A DNA stretch of 64,000 nucleotides from Clostridioides sp. ES-S-0054-01 (GCA_021561035.1 CP067346.1:2449001-2513000), one strand, 5' to 3'. Shown: positions 17,060 to 27,039, counted from the first letter of the stretch. Notes: generated by a model not told the origin, from the sequence alone. Made by a program: numbers and translations.

Positions 17060-19687
17060 TTATCTAGGATTTTTTATAGATGCTTGAGCTGCTGCAAGTC
17101 TAGCAATTGGCACCCTAAATGGTGAACAAGATACATAGTTAAGCCCCACACTATAACAGAACTCTACTGAAGATGGTTCTCCACCATGCTCTCCACATAT
17201 TCCTAGTTTTAATTCTGGTTTAACTTCTCTACCTAATTTAGCTCCCATCTTAACCAATTTACCAACACCATTTTGGTCTAGTACTTGGAATGGGTCCTTT
17301 TCTAGTATTTCTTCATCTACATATTGACTTAAGAATTTACCAGCATCATCTCTTGAATATCCAAATGCCATTTGAGTTAAGTCATTAGTACCAAAACTGA
17401 AGAAGTCCGCTTCTTGTGCTATTTCATCAGCAGTTAAACAAGCTCTAGGTATTTCTATCATAGTACCTATAGTATAAGGAACTTCTACCCCTTCTTCTTT
17501 TATTATAGCATCAACAGTATCTACTATCATTTTTCTTATTATCTTTAACTCATTTACTTCTCCAACTAATGGAACCATTATTTCTGGAGAAACTTTAACA
17601 CCTGCTCTTATTGCTTCTATAGCTCCTTGTATTATGGCTTTAGATTGCATTACACATATTTCAGGATAAGTTATTGCAAGTCTACAACCTCTGTGTCCAA
17701 GCATTGGATTAAATTCATCTAAATCAACTATTCTCTTCTTAATATCACTTACTTTTATTCCCATAGATTCTGCAAGTTCTTCTATAGTCTCATCATCATG
17801 AGGTAAGAATTCATGTAGTGGTGGGTCTAGTAATCTTATATTAACTGGTTTTCCATCCATAACTTTGAATAACTCTACAAAATCTTCTCTTTGCATTGGT
17901 AATATTTTTTCAAGTGCTTTTTCTCTTTGCTCTACTGTATTAGATAATATCATTTCTCTAACTGCTGGTAATCTATCTTCATCAAAGAACATATGCTCAG
18001 TTCTACATAGACCTATACCTTCAGCACCAAACTCTATAGCTGCACGAGCATCTCTAGGATTATCTGCATTAGTTCTAACCATCATACATTTGTGCTTATC
18101 TACCCAGTTCATCAATTTTTCAAAGTTTCCAGTTAAAGATACTTCTGTTTTCTTAACATCTCCTAGGTACACATTTCCTGTAGAACCATCTATAGAAATG
18201 TATTCTCCTTCTTTTATAACTACATCATCAAGTGCTCTTATTTCTTTATTAAACTCATCAACTTTTATCTCTCCACATCCAGCAACACAACATTTGCCCA
18301 TACCTCTAGCAACAACTGCTGCATGTGATGTCATTCCACCTCTAGCTGTAAGAATTCCTTCAGCTTTAATCATACCTTCTATATCTTCTGGAGATGTCTC
18401 TAGTCTAACTAAAACTACTTTTTCTCCTTTTTCATTTGCTTTTACTACATCATCAGCATTGAAATAAACTTTACCACTTGCCGCACCTGGTGATGCTGGT
18501 AAACCTTTTGCTATAACTTTAGCTTCTTTTAATGCGTTATCTTCAAATTTTGGATGTAATAATTGGTCTAATTGATTAGGCTCAATTCTCATTATAGCTT
18601 CTTTTTCATCAATTATTCCAGCTTCAACTAAATCAACTGCTACATTTATTGCTGCTTTTGCTGTTCTCTTACCATTTCTAGTTTGTAGTATATATAATCT
18701 TTCATTTTCTATAGTAAACTCTATATCTTGCATATCTTTATAGTGACCTTCAAGTATATGAGTAATTTTTACGAATTCATCAAATACAGCTGGCATTACA
18801 TCAGCAAGAGTTGATATATTTTGAGGAGTTCTTATACCTGCAACAACGTCTTCGCCTTGTGCATTCATCAAGAATTCACCAAATAATTTATTTTCTCCTG
18901 TGGCTGGATTTCTAGTAAATGCAACACCTGTACCACTAGTTTCTCCCATATTACCAAATACCATTGATTGAATATTTACTGCTGTTCCTAAGTTATGAGC
19001 TATATCATTCAACTTGCGGTATACGATTGCACGAGGATTATTCCATGATTTAAATACAGCCTCTATTGCAAGCATTAATTGCTCTTTTGGGTCTTGTGGG
19101 AAATCATTTTTTATTTCTTTTTTGTAAATTGCTTTAAATTCTTTTACTATTTCTTTTAAATCCTCAGTTGTAAGTTCTGTATCAACTGTGTATCCTTTTT
19201 CTTCTTTTACTCTGTCTAATACATTTTCAAATTTATATTTTGGAACTTCCATAGCAACATCAGAAAACATTTGTATGAATCTTCTGTAACTATCATATGC
19301 AAATCTTTCATTTTGTGTAGCCTCTGCTAGACCAACAACACTATTATCATTAAGACCTAGATTAAGAATTGTATCCATCATTCCTGGCATAGAGAATACT
19401 GCACCAGAACGAACTGATACTAATAATGGATTCTTATTGCATCCTAATGTTTTATCTAATTCTTTTTCTAAAGTGGCTAAATGCTCTTCTATTTCTTTTA
19501 TTATATCTTCTCTTATACTTTCATTGTTAACATAATAATCATTACATGCTTCTGTTGTTATAGTGAATCCAGGAGGAACAGGTAAACCTATCTTAGTCAT
19601 TTCTGCTAAATTGGCACCTTTACCTCCTAGTAAAGATTTCATGTCTTTGCTTCCTTCACCAAAACTATAAACATACTTAGTTTCCAT
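17060..19687 (-). CDS. ppdK: Pyruvate, phosphate dikinase
   Basis: An 875-residue enzyme that interconverts pyruvate + ATP + Pi and PEP + AMP + PPi. The N-terminal ATP-grasp domain begins METKYVYSFGEG with GGKGANLAEM near residue 25. The central phosphohistidine domain has GGMTSHAAVVARGMGKCCVAG, where the TSHAA His is the carrier (around residue 450). The C-terminal PEP/pyruvate TIM barrel has GAEGIGLCRTEHMF and the active-site region LGICGEHGGEP. Length matches bacterial PPDK. The start at 19687 is preceded by GGGGG; an ATG 15 bases upstream has no ribosome binding site. Third gene after the ccpN-like regulator and the PPDK regulatory protein. Confidence 0.96.
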   Translation of the reverse strand: METKYVYSFGEGSKDMKSLLGGKGANLAEMTKIGLPVPPGFTITTEACNDYYVNNESIREDIIKEIEEHLATLEKELDKTLGCNKNPLLVSVRSGAVFSMPGMMDTILNLGLNDNSVVGLAEATQNERFAYDSYRRFIQMFSDVAMEVPKYKFENVLDRVKEEKGYTVDTELTTEDLKEIVKEFKAIYKKEIKNDFPQDPKEQLMLAIEAVFKSWNNPRAIVYRKLNDIAHNLGTAVNIQSMVFGNMGETSGTGVAFTRNPATGENKLFGEFLMNAQGEDVVAGIRTPQNISTLADVMPAVFDEFVKITHILEGHYKDMQDIEFTIENERLYILQTRNGKRTAKAAINVAVDLVEAGIIDEKEAIMRIEPNQLDQLLHPKFEDNALKEAKVIAKGLPASPGAASGKVYFNADDVVKANEKGEKVVLVRLETSPEDIEGMIKAEGILTARGGMTSHAAVVARGMGKCCVAGCGEIKVDEFNKEIRALDDVVIKEGEYISIDGSTGNVYLGDVKKTEVSLTGNFEKLMNWVDKHKCMMVRTNADNPRDARAAIEFGAEGIGLCRTEHMFFDEDRLPAVREMILSNTVEQREKALEKILPMQREDFVELFKVMDGKPVNIRLLDPPLHEFLPHDDETIEELAESMGIKVSDIKKRIVDLDEFNPMLGHRGCRLAITYPEICVMQSKAIIQGAIEAIRAGVKVSPEIMVPLVGEVNELKIIRKMIVDTVDAIIKEEGVEVPYTIGTMIEIPRACLTADEIAQEADFFSFGTNDLTQMAFGYSRDDAGKFLSQYVDEEILEKDPFQVLDQNGVGKLVKMGAKLGREVKPELKLGICGEHGGEPSSVEFCYSVGLNYVSCSPFRVPIARLAAAQASIKNPR

Positions 19688-19747
19688 TGTTAAATCCCCC
19701 ATTAATCTTTTTATTTTAATTTATATCATTTTTATTAATAGACATTA

Positions 19748-20584
19748 TTAAATTTCTATTTCTTTGTATATCTTTAGACCATTTTCTTTCATTATGTCTA
19801 AAATTATACCTGCTGTTTCCTCTATTGCCTTATTTGAAACATTTATTACTGGGCATCCAATTCTTTTCATTATCTCTTCTGAATAATCTAACTCCTGAAG
19901 TATTCTTTCTAAATTAGCATAGTTTGCCTTACTGGATAGACCTAAGGCTTTTAACCTTTGAGTTCTTATCTCATTTAGCTTTTCAGGTGAATTAGTAAGA
20001 CCTATTATCTTTTTAGTATCTATCTCAAATACTTCTTTAGGAATTGGTATTTCTGGAACTAATGGAACATTAGCTACTTTTATATTTTTATTAGCTAAAT
20101 ACATGCTCAAAGGAGTTTTAGATGTTCTTGAGATTCCCACTAAAATTATGTCTGCTTGAAGAACACCTCTAGGGTCTTTCCCATCATCATATTTTACTGC
20201 AAACTCTATAGCTTCAACTCTCTTAAAGTAAGATTCATCTAATTTTCTAATTATACCAGCTTCTCTTTTAGGTTTTCTTCCTGTTCTCTTGCTTATTTCT
20301 CTTAGTATATCTGTCATAAGGTCTATACAACTAAGACCTTCTCTTTCACAATACCTTTCAACAATACTGCATAACTCTTCATCAACTAATGTATATACAA
20401 TCAAAGCGTTTTCAGCTTTTGCATTCTCCAAAGTTTCAAGTAGTACTCCTTTGTTAATCATGTATGGAAATCTTTTTATTTCATAAGTTTCATTTACATA
20501 AAATTGAGACATACATGCTTTTGCAACTTGTTGCGCAGTCTCCCCTACTGAATCTGATACTGCATATATAATTAGGTTTTTCAC
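19748..20584 (-). CDS. PPDK regulatory protein (bifunctional kinase/phosphorylase, DUF299)
   Basis: A 278-residue member of the PSRP/YqfL family. In this family the protein inactivates PPDK by ADP-dependent phosphorylation of a threonine next to the catalytic His and reverses it by Pi-dependent dephosphorylation. Family marks: IYAVSDSVGETA at the N-terminus and the P-loop-like VGISRTSKTPLSMYLA near residue 150. The start is probably the GTG at 20584, 7 bases after AAGGAGG; the ATG at 20590 is only one base from the ribosome binding site. Its position directly upstream of ppdK supports PPDK rather than PEP synthase as partner. Confidence 0.92.
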   Translation of the reverse strand: MKNLIIYAVSDSVGETAQQVAKACMSQFYVNETYEIKRFPYMINKGVLLETLENAKAENALIVYTLVDEELCSIVERYCEREGLSCIDLMTDILREISKRTGRKPKREAGIIRKLDESYFKRVEAIEFAVKYDDGKDPRGVLQADIILVGISRTSKTPLSMYLANKNIKVANVPLVPEIPIPKEVFEIDTKKIIGLTNSPEKLNEIRTQRLKALGLSSKANYANLERILQELDYSEEIMKRIGCPVINVSNKAIEETAGIILDIMKENGLKIYKEIEI

Positions 20585-20596
20585 CAGCATACCTCC

Positions 20597-21235
20597 TTAA
20601 TTGTCAACTATTTCTAAAAATAGCCTAGTTATGTTGGTCTTTGATATTCTCCCAACAACTCTCATATGATTTTTGTCTTCTCCCTTATATTCAACAATTG
20701 GAATCGAATCTACTTCATGTTCTATTATTTTTCTTGAAGCTAATAAAACACTTGCTCCTTTAGTCAAAGTGACTACATTTGGAGTTCTTGTCATTATCAT
20801 ACCTATTGGCATCTTATTTATATCAGAACCTCCTATAGTTGCTTTTAACAAGTCTTTTCTGGAAACAACTCCACATAACTCTTCATTCTCATCTATAATA
20901 ACTATACTCCCTACATCAGATAAAAACATAGTGACTATTACATCATATATACTTTCGTCCTTCTTAGCTAGTACAGGCATGCTCATTATATCTTCTACTG
21001 TTTTTTCTTTTATACTTTTACCAATTAAGTTAATTTCACTAACTCCTGAATAAAAATATCCAACTTTTGGTCTTGCGTCTAATATTCCTGTCATTGTCAA
21101 TATAGCTAAATCAGATCTAAGTGTAGCACGAGTCACATTCAAGCTGGAGGCAATACTTTCACTCGTTATTGGTTCATTTTCCTTAACTATATCTATAATT
21201 TTTAGTTGTCTTTCATTAAGCTGAATAATAATCAC
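20597..21235 (-). CDS. CcpN-like regulator: HTH plus paired CBS domains
   Basis: A 212-residue protein with an N-terminal winged HTH (about 5-60, LNERQLKIIDIVKENEPITSE) and two CBS domains (about 75-135 and 140-210). CBS pairs bind adenine nucleotides. In B. subtilis, CcpN sits upstream of yqfL and represses gluconeogenic genes when ATP/ADP is favourable. Here the same pair is followed by ppdK, so it probably adjusts the pyruvate/PEP step to energy state. The GTG at 21235 is the nearest normal start, but AAGAAGG lies right against it. An ATT three codons in has better spacing, so the true start is uncertain. Confidence 0.85.
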   Translation of the reverse strand: MIIIQLNERQLKIIDIVKENEPITSESIASSLNVTRATLRSDLAILTMTGILDARPKVGYFYSGVSEINLIGKSIKEKTVEDIMSMPVLAKKDESIYDVIVTMFLSDVGSIVIIDENEELCGVVSRKDLLKATIGGSDINKMPIGMIMTRTPNVVTLTKGASVLLASRKIIEHEVDSIPIVEYKGEDKNHMRVVGRISKTNITRLFLEIVDN

Positions 21236-21284
21236 CTTCTTTCATTGTGCTATACTTTTTATCTTTTCGCATCTTATATAGTAT

Positions 21285-21314
21285 ATTATATAACTATATA
21301 TACCATTCTGTAAA
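21285..21314 (-). promoter_or_regulatory. Probable promoter of the ccpN-like/ppdK operon
   Basis: On the minus strand TTTACA (21314-21309) and a perfect TATAAT (21290-21285) are separated by 18 bases. This leaves a leader of about 45 bases before the regulator gene. Confidence 0.6.
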
Positions 21315-21319
21315 CAGAT

Positions 21320-21600
21320 TTTTTATTGAATACGATATATTTTTTACTAAGTTCTCTCGCTTAAAGATATTTATTATATATTAATGGGGGATATTTCTTT
21401 AATTAATAGAACTATATTAGTATTACAGTTAATATTATAATACATAATTGGTCATTTTAATTCATTTTATATTAAAATTTTTAATAATATTATTTTAATA
21501 TGAATACAAAATTGCATAACCAATTTAAATTAATTTTTATAACTACAAATAACCTATAATATACTTCTAGAGAAAATCTCCTAACAAGAACATATAAAAA
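21320..21600. other. AT-rich intergenic stretch upstream of the ppdK operon
   Basis: Between the ppdK-operon promoter and the terminator of the SAF-oxidoreductase gene I see no open frame, repeat or recognisable regulatory RNA. Confidence 0.4.
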
Positions 21601-21602
21601 TT

Positions 21603-21639
21603 TAAAAGGGCTGATTTAGAAACAACCATCAACCCTTTT
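21603..21639 (-). terminator. Terminator of the glucitol-type PTS operon
   Basis: AAAAGGGCTGAT pairs with ATCAACCCTTTT (one mismatch, 12-base loop). It is 33 bases beyond the oxidoreductase stop, with a broken T run on the minus strand. Confidence 0.75.
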
Positions 21640-21671
21640 AACTAATATCTATTTTATATTACTATTAAATC

Positions 21672-22964
21672 TTACCCAAATATTTTTTCTTGTAATTGTC
21701 TTAAATGATATAAAGTAGTATCTTTTTCTATCTCTACCATGTCATAAGTTATAACTTCACCTTTTTTAATATCTTTGACAACTTTAGTCTTTTTGCTTAT
21801 CAAGCCAATAGGTACAGCGTTCATAGCTTTTGCTACATCGTATTTTTCTATAGTACCATAGCATGTATATTCTCCATACCCATCCATATATTCACCTTTT
21901 TTCAAATCTTTCTTAGCTATAGTCATAACTTCTGCAACTAACCCAGCTTTAGGCACTATTGTAGCCTTATTTTCTAAAACTGCCATAGCTGCTGATAAAG
22001 GAGTCTCTAAACTACATAAATGATATGGTCTATATAATATGTAATTAGGTCCATCACCCATACTTAAATATTTTAGTTCATCATTAACTGCTTTTAATTT
22101 ATGAGCAACTACTACGAAAACTCCAGGTGCTATACCATTTACAAAATCAACTACACCATAATTATCTAATACTCCACCTTCGCTTTTTAATGCATATTTC
22201 TTAGGTACTTCATCGACTGTAGCCTCAATACCATGACCACCTCTTACATCAGGTACAAATCCAGTTGCATTACACATTAAAGCCATTTCTACCATTGTTT
22301 TAGTCCCTTCTTTAAAAGAAGCTATCATATGAGGTGAAGCTCCTTTTCTTTCTGCTTCGTCCCTAACTGTATCAGGATTACAATCTAAATCTAATTTATT
22401 ATTTTTGCCTTTACCTATTACTCTAACTTCAAACCCCATTGCATCTGCAAAATCAAATAATTCCATTACTGCACCTGGCTCATCTCCTGCAGAACCTGTA
22501 AATATTACTCCAGCATCGTCTGCTAATTTTTTAAGTATTGGTCCAACAACACAATCAGTTTCAGCGTTTAACATAACTATATGTTTTTTATTTAAAATAG
22601 AATTTAATGCTATCTCTGCACCAATTGCAATACCACCAGTTGCATCTATAACCACATCTATTGACTTAGTTTTACAAGCCACAAGAAAATCATTACATGT
22701 CAATACTTTTCCTTCTTGTAATTTCATTTCTGCATCATTTTCATTTGTTACATTATCTATAATTTCTTCATCTATTCCTGCATCAGTAAATGCTTTATGA
22801 GCTAACTCTAAATTTATATCTACAACAATAGAAGCCTCGATACCTTTCATATTTGCCATTTGGCTTACCATTCCATTTCCCATATGCCCAGCTCCGATAA
22901 GAGCTACTTTTATTTTTTTACCTTCTTCCTCCAATTTTGCAAGTTTTCTGTTTAAATCTAACAT
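21672..22964 (-). CDS. NAD(P)-binding oxidoreductase with C-terminal SAF domain
   Basis: A 430-residue protein with a homoserine-dehydrogenase-like Rossmann domain (VALIGAGHMGNGMV near residue 20; VVIDATGG near 105) and a C-terminal SAF domain (about 355-425, KKDLKKGEYM and VVKDIKKGEVITYDMVEI). Proteins with this pair occur with glucitol-type PTS genes. They are thought to act on the phosphorylated sugar product, but the reaction is not established. It replaces the usual sorbitol-6-phosphate dehydrogenase (short-chain type), so the sugar need not be sorbitol. Last gene of the PTS operon, 36 bases after the IIA gene. AGGAGG before the ATG. Confidence 0.8.
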   Translation of the reverse strand: MLDLNRKLAKLEEEGKKIKVALIGAGHMGNGMVSQMANMKGIEASIVVDINLELAHKAFTDAGIDEEIIDNVTNENDAEMKLQEGKVLTCNDFLVACKTKSIDVVIDATGGIAIGAEIALNSILNKKHIVMLNAETDCVVGPILKKLADDAGVIFTGSAGDEPGAVMELFDFADAMGFEVRVIGKGKNNKLDLDCNPDTVRDEAERKGASPHMIASFKEGTKTMVEMALMCNATGFVPDVRGGHGIEATVDEVPKKYALKSEGGVLDNYGVVDFVNGIAPGVFVVVAHKLKAVNDELKYLSMGDGPNYILYRPYHLCSLETPLSAAMAVLENKATIVPKAGLVAEVMTIAKKDLKKGEYMDGYGEYTCYGTIEKYDVAKAMNAVPIGLISKKTKVVKDIKKGEVITYDMVEIEKDTTLYHLRQLQEKIFG

Positions 22965-23000
22965 ACTAATTCCTCCTGTTATAATAATTTTATTTTCAAA

Positions 23001-23357
23001 TTAAGAAATAGTTATTAAATCTCCAATAGTTATGTTTGGATTTCCTATTTCCACATGTATTTCTCCTGGTAAGTTTACTTCACATTTTCCATCAAATTTG
23101 ATTGTACAGTGCCCAATTTCTCTAAGGGTCTTCTGAGCAATATCACCAACTGAAACTATACAATAATCTCTATTTCCTATAGTAAGTGTATCCCCTATTT
23201 CAACATCACTTTTTAATTTTGATACTGAATGAATTACAGATATATCCTTTAAGTCTTCATCGTTAATTGTTTCGTCATATATAATAAGACAATTACTTTC
23301 ATCTATTAACTCTTTAACTAAACTACCTATTCCACTTATCTTAACTTCATATTTCAT
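23001..23357 (-). CDS. srlB: PTS glucitol/sorbitol-family IIA component
   Basis: A 118-residue IIA-Gut protein. It takes phosphate from HPr and passes it to the IIB domain. The probable phospho-acceptor is His43 in SVIHSVSK, the place used in this family. TIGNRDYCIVSVG and REIGHCTIKFDG are family signatures. It is separated from IIBC and IIC by the regulator and gutM genes, the same mixed order seen in other Firmicute glucitol operons. Strong AGGAGGA upstream. Confidence 0.92.
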   Translation of the reverse strand: MKYEVKISGIGSLVKELIDESNCLIIYDETINDEDLKDISVIHSVSKLKSDVEIGDTLTIGNRDYCIVSVGDIAQKTLREIGHCTIKFDGKCEVNLPGEIHVEIGNPNITIGDLITIS

Positions 23358-23391
23358 GACATTCCTCCTGATAATTTATATTTATATTAAG

Positions 23392-23751
23392 TTAATTAAA
23401 AGAAACATTTATTTTTTCTTTTATAAATTCTATAGCTTGTACAATACTCTCTTCATCTTTAAATTTTTGCTCTGCACTATATATATCTAATCCTTCTATT
23501 TCTTCAATTTTTTTAAACTTAGCCATTACTGTACGCCCCTTTAAAATTTCTCCAAACTTTATAAATCCATCTAAATCTGAAGATATAATAGCTATACTTC
23601 CTTTAGAAAAATATCTTTTCTTTTTACCTGTAGAGACTATGTCACCCTTTTTTTTAGCTCTATTTAAGGTTTTAAAATACAATTTATTCTGCTTCATTAT
23701 AAATATAGTATTTAGAATATAAGCAACAAATAAAATCAAAAGTATTTTCAT
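23392..23751 (-). CDS. gutM: GutM-family protein (glucitol operon activator)
   Basis: A 119-residue protein with an N-terminal hydrophobic helix (about 2-19, KILLILFVAYILN) followed by the GutM-family basic/soluble part (LNRAKKKGDIVSTGKKKRYFSKGSIAIIS, EIEGLDIYSAEQKF). In E. coli, GutM acts with GutR on the glucitol operon. The membrane segment and lack of an obvious DNA-binding helix make its mode of action unclear. I use the ATG at 23751, preceded by GGAAGGTG; the frame is open 45 bases further but without a ribosome binding site. Confidence 0.8.
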   Translation of the reverse strand: MKILLILFVAYILNTIFIMKQNKLYFKTLNRAKKKGDIVSTGKKKRYFSKGSIAIISSDLDGFIKFGEILKGRTVMAKFKKIEEIEGLDIYSAEQKFKDEESIVQAIEFIKEKINVSFN

Positions 23752-23819
23752 ATTTATACACCTTCCACAAATCATATTATTTTTAATTTTGCACAATAAC
23801 TATAAATTCTGTACGATAG

Positions 23820-25793
23820 TTACATAAGGCTTTTAAGTAATACCTTTTTAAATTCTAAAAAACTTCTACATTTACTTATCTTATTTGTCAATTTTACATC
23901 TTGTCCTATCTTTAAAACTTCTTCATAAATTTTCACCAATAAGTCTGAATCCATTTTATTCTCACATGGGAACATTGTCATAAGAATTATTTTTATACTT
24001 CTATTTGCATATTCTATTGGTTCTTCTAAAATTCCGACTGCCATTAAAAATTTATCTGATTTTTCATTTACAGAATGGGGGAATAATAGACCCTTATCAA
24101 AGACTGTAGGAGATTTTTCTTCTCTATTGATTATATTTTTTCTAAACTTATCATCAATACATCCTAAAGCCATAAGATTATCCATCATTTTTTCTAATGA
24201 GCCAATTATAGTCTTTTCATTCAATATCATAAATTTATCTTCATCCAGTAAATTATTTATTAGTAAATTTGTAGAATTGGTAGTATCAATATTTCCTTCT
24301 CTCAAACACAACACTGTCTTTAATTGTTCTCTTAGTTTATTTTCATCAAAGATTGTATTTATTTTTAATACTATTGTGTTTATATTTGATGTGTCTAAAT
24401 CAATAGTTGTAAAAACTATATCATATTCATCTAAATTAATATTTCTCAAATTAAAACTTGAAAGCGTATCAATTTTAGGATTATTTCCTATCAATTTTTC
24501 TACTCTTATTTTTAATAGTTTTGCTGTTCCTAGACCTGTACTACATATAATTGCGATTTTCTTTATTGAATAGAGCCTACTACTATTTCTTTCTAAATAT
24601 CCACTGAAATGAATTGCTATATAACCAATCTCATCTTCTGAAACTTCTAAGTTATACTTATTTCCTATTACTCTTCCTGCTATTTGTGCTAATTTAAATG
24701 GAAGTATATAGTTTTGCTTAATCTCTTCTAGCAAAACATTCTTTAACTTTATATTAAATAATAGCCTGTTTAGAGTAAAACTAAGATGATATCCTAATCC
24801 TACTCTTAATTCATCTTCATTTATAGAAATTCCCATATCAACATATATTTGATTAAATATATTTTCCATCAACTCATCAATATTTTTGCTAATTCTGCTA
24901 CTATTTAAAGCACATTCTGATGCTGGTGCATTTCCACTCACTAGTGGTATAGTTAAATAAATAATTTCTTCATCATTTAAAATACATTCAAACATTTCTG
25001 ATATTATATGTTTTATTTCCCTAGCAATAAAGTATTCATCATATGATTTAAGTAAATCAAACTTTACATCATATTCTTTTACTTTCTTTGTTTCTTTTAC
25101 TCTATAGACTAAAACTATTATGTAGTTAATAACCTCTCTTAACATTTCATCTGTAACATAAAAATTATTTTTTTTAAATAAAGTGAATAATTTTTCTTCT
25201 AAATTTATAATTTCTTCTTTTTTTATTCCTTTAAAATACTTTGAATTATTGAAATCCTTCCTTGAATTTTTATACAACTGATTTAATATAAAAAGCCTAA
25301 TATCAAGTTCATTTCCATTCAATTTCATACCTGTATTCTGTTTTTTTATTAAGTTTAAATTATATGAAGCCAAAACTTTTTCTACATACTGGAAATCATT
25401 TACTAAAGTAGTTCTTCCTACGCACATCTCATCAGCCAAACTATCAAGTGTAATAAATCCATCTAGTTCTATCAAATAATTTAGTATAAACTCTACCCTA
25501 TCTTCTTTTGAATTTAATGAAAATACATTTTTTCTATTCATATCAATAATATTATTGAGTATCTGCTCATCTTTTATTTCCAGTTTATAACCTTGACCCT
25601 TTATATATTTGACTACTGCTATATCACTACCTAAATCTTTATTCAATTGTTTTATATACGTCCTTACACTTCTAGTTGTGACATTCAATTCATTTGCTAT
25701 TGAATTAATACTTACAAACTCTTTTTTACTACACATAATCAATATCTTAAATATCTTACGGTCAATAGAAGGAATTTTCTCAGTTACACTCAT
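23820..25793 (-). CDS. BglG/MtlR-type PRD transcriptional regulator
   Basis: A 657-residue multi-domain activator. In order: HTH_11 (about 8-60), Mga-type HTH (about 80-150), PRD1 (about 180-290), PRD2 (about 290-390), a PTS IIB-Gat-like domain (about 405-490, IAIICSTGLGTAKLL with the Cys) and a C-terminal PTS IIA-like domain (about 510-655, GLLFPHSVNE with His). Phosphorylation of PRD, IIB and IIA residues by the PTS sets activity. It lacks a sigma-54 AAA+ domain, so it should act with sigma-A. Start ATG 25793 follows AAGGAGGAGAT closely. By position it controls the surrounding glucitol-type PTS. Confidence 0.92.
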   Translation of the reverse strand: MSVTEKIPSIDRKIFKILIMCSKKEFVSINSIANELNVTTRSVRTYIKQLNKDLGSDIAVVKYIKGQGYKLEIKDEQILNNIIDMNRKNVFSLNSKEDRVEFILNYLIELDGFITLDSLADEMCVGRTTLVNDFQYVEKVLASYNLNLIKKQNTGMKLNGNELDIRLFILNQLYKNSRKDFNNSKYFKGIKKEEIINLEEKLFTLFKKNNFYVTDEMLREVINYIIVLVYRVKETKKVKEYDVKFDLLKSYDEYFIAREIKHIISEMFECILNDEEIIYLTIPLVSGNAPASECALNSSRISKNIDELMENIFNQIYVDMGISINEDELRVGLGYHLSFTLNRLLFNIKLKNVLLEEIKQNYILPFKLAQIAGRVIGNKYNLEVSEDEIGYIAIHFSGYLERNSSRLYSIKKIAIICSTGLGTAKLLKIRVEKLIGNNPKIDTLSSFNLRNINLDEYDIVFTTIDLDTSNINTIVLKINTIFDENKLREQLKTVLCLREGNIDTTNSTNLLINNLLDEDKFMILNEKTIIGSLEKMMDNLMALGCIDDKFRKNIINREEKSPTVFDKGLLFPHSVNEKSDKFLMAVGILEEPIEYANRSIKIILMTMFPCENKMDSDLLVKIYEEVLKIGQDVKLTNKISKCRSFLEFKKVLLKSLM

Positions 25794-25919
25794 TTTGTAT
25801 CTCCTCCTTGATTTCATTCTAGTACAAATTTGAAACTAAATTAATACATAAAATTTCACTTTAATAAAGGAAAATTTAGTATTAATCTAAATCGATAATT
25901 ACAGCTAATTAATAGTATA

Positions 25920-25958
25920 AAAGCTAGTCTTTCATTAGCAAAAATCTTGACTAGCTTA
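25920..25958 (-). terminator. Hairpin between the PTS IIBC gene and the PRD regulator
   Basis: AAGCTAGTC (25921-25929) with its exact complement GACTAGCTT (25949-25957), followed on the minus strand by four T. It would reduce read-through from the two membrane-component genes into the regulator, so the operon may be split or differentially expressed here. Confidence 0.6.
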
Positions 25959-26013
25959 AATTTATATTTACAATTTTATTAATTAATTTCAAACCTTATC
26001 TTGATATTAAATA

Positions 26014-27027
26014 TTATCTCAATGCAAATACTGCAACTCCATATGCAATGATAACAGATATTGGTCCAGTTATTAAACGAGAGTAAAATAAAGCTGGAAC
26101 ACCATATTCCACAGTTTCTGGTTCTGCCTCTCCTAAACTTAGTCCTACTGGGACAAAATCACATCCAGCTTGTCCATTTATTGCAAATAAAGCTGGAAGT
26201 GCTAAATATGCTGGTATTGCACTAAGACCAATTTGTGTACCTACAAGAGTTCCTACCACTTGAGCTATAACTGCACCAGGTCCTAATATTGGTGATAAGA
26301 ATGGAAGTGTGCAAATTATTGAGATAATTAATAATCCACCGATATTACCAGCAAGTGGAGATATGACTTTTGCAATCCAATCTCCCAATCCAGATGCTAA
26401 AATAATTCCCATAAGCATACTTACAAATGCCATAAATGGTATTACATTATTCATTACCATTTGAATAGTATCTCGACCTGCATCATAAAACTTTGATACT
26501 ACTTGTCCTGCCCCTTGACCAATGGAAAGTATTATATTCTTTTTAGCGTATTCTCCCTGAGCTTTTGACTTAACCTCATCATAATTATCAGGCTTTCTAA
26601 TAGAACTCTTATTTTCACTTTTATTTTCTTGAGATTTTTTTTGCATGTTTTCTCCATCTACAACACTTATGCAATTAGGAGTGACATCTGATACATAATA
26701 TTCCTCTGTTATAAATTTTGCTAAAGGACCTGTTTTTCCAACTGGATTTACATTAATTGTAGGTTTTTTTTTCTTTGGATAAACTCCACATCTAGCAGTT
26801 CCACCACAATCAATAATAACTACTGCCACTTCTTCATCAGAAACTCCAGTTTTAAATCCATCTACAATTTCATAACCCAGTAGTTCTTTTATTTTTAATG
26901 TTACTTCATGGATACCACCAGCAGTCATTGATAGTATCTTATTTCTATTGCCTTCTTTTTTTATATACAAGGGACCTCCCCAACCTGAAGTTCCCTTTTC
27001 TATTTTTAATATTTTATTTTCTTCCAT
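26014..27027 (-). CDS. srlE: PTS glucitol/sorbitol-family IIBC component
   Basis: A 337-residue protein. The N-terminal IIB domain (about 1-115) contains the conserved IIDCGGTARCGVYPKK with the phospho-cysteine. A Lys/Ser-rich linker (about 130-160) leads to a C-terminal membrane domain with several helices (VMNNVIPFMAFVSMLMGIIL, LGPGAVIAQVVGTLVG). It takes phosphate from IIA and phosphorylates the incoming polyol. It lies 12 bases after srlA and has AGGAGG before the ATG. Confidence 0.94.
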   Translation of the reverse strand: MEENKILKIEKGTSGWGGPLYIKKEGNRNKILSMTAGGIHEVTLKIKELLGYEIVDGFKTGVSDEEVAVVIIDCGGTARCGVYPKKKKPTINVNPVGKTGPLAKFITEEYYVSDVTPNCISVVDGENMQKKSQENKSENKSSIRKPDNYDEVKSKAQGEYAKKNIILSIGQGAGQVVSKFYDAGRDTIQMVMNNVIPFMAFVSMLMGIILASGLGDWIAKVISPLAGNIGGLLIISIICTLPFLSPILGPGAVIAQVVGTLVGTQIGLSAIPAYLALPALFAINGQAGCDFVPVGLSLGEAEPETVEYGVPALFYSRLITGPISVIIAYGVAVFALR

Positions 27028-27039
27028 TTTATCTACCTC

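Noticed and set aside
17865..18467. Plus-strand open frame of 200 codons inside ppdK
   Set aside because: It lies opposite the conserved PPDK coding sequence; Ser-rich composition reflects the reverse complement of ppdK codons.
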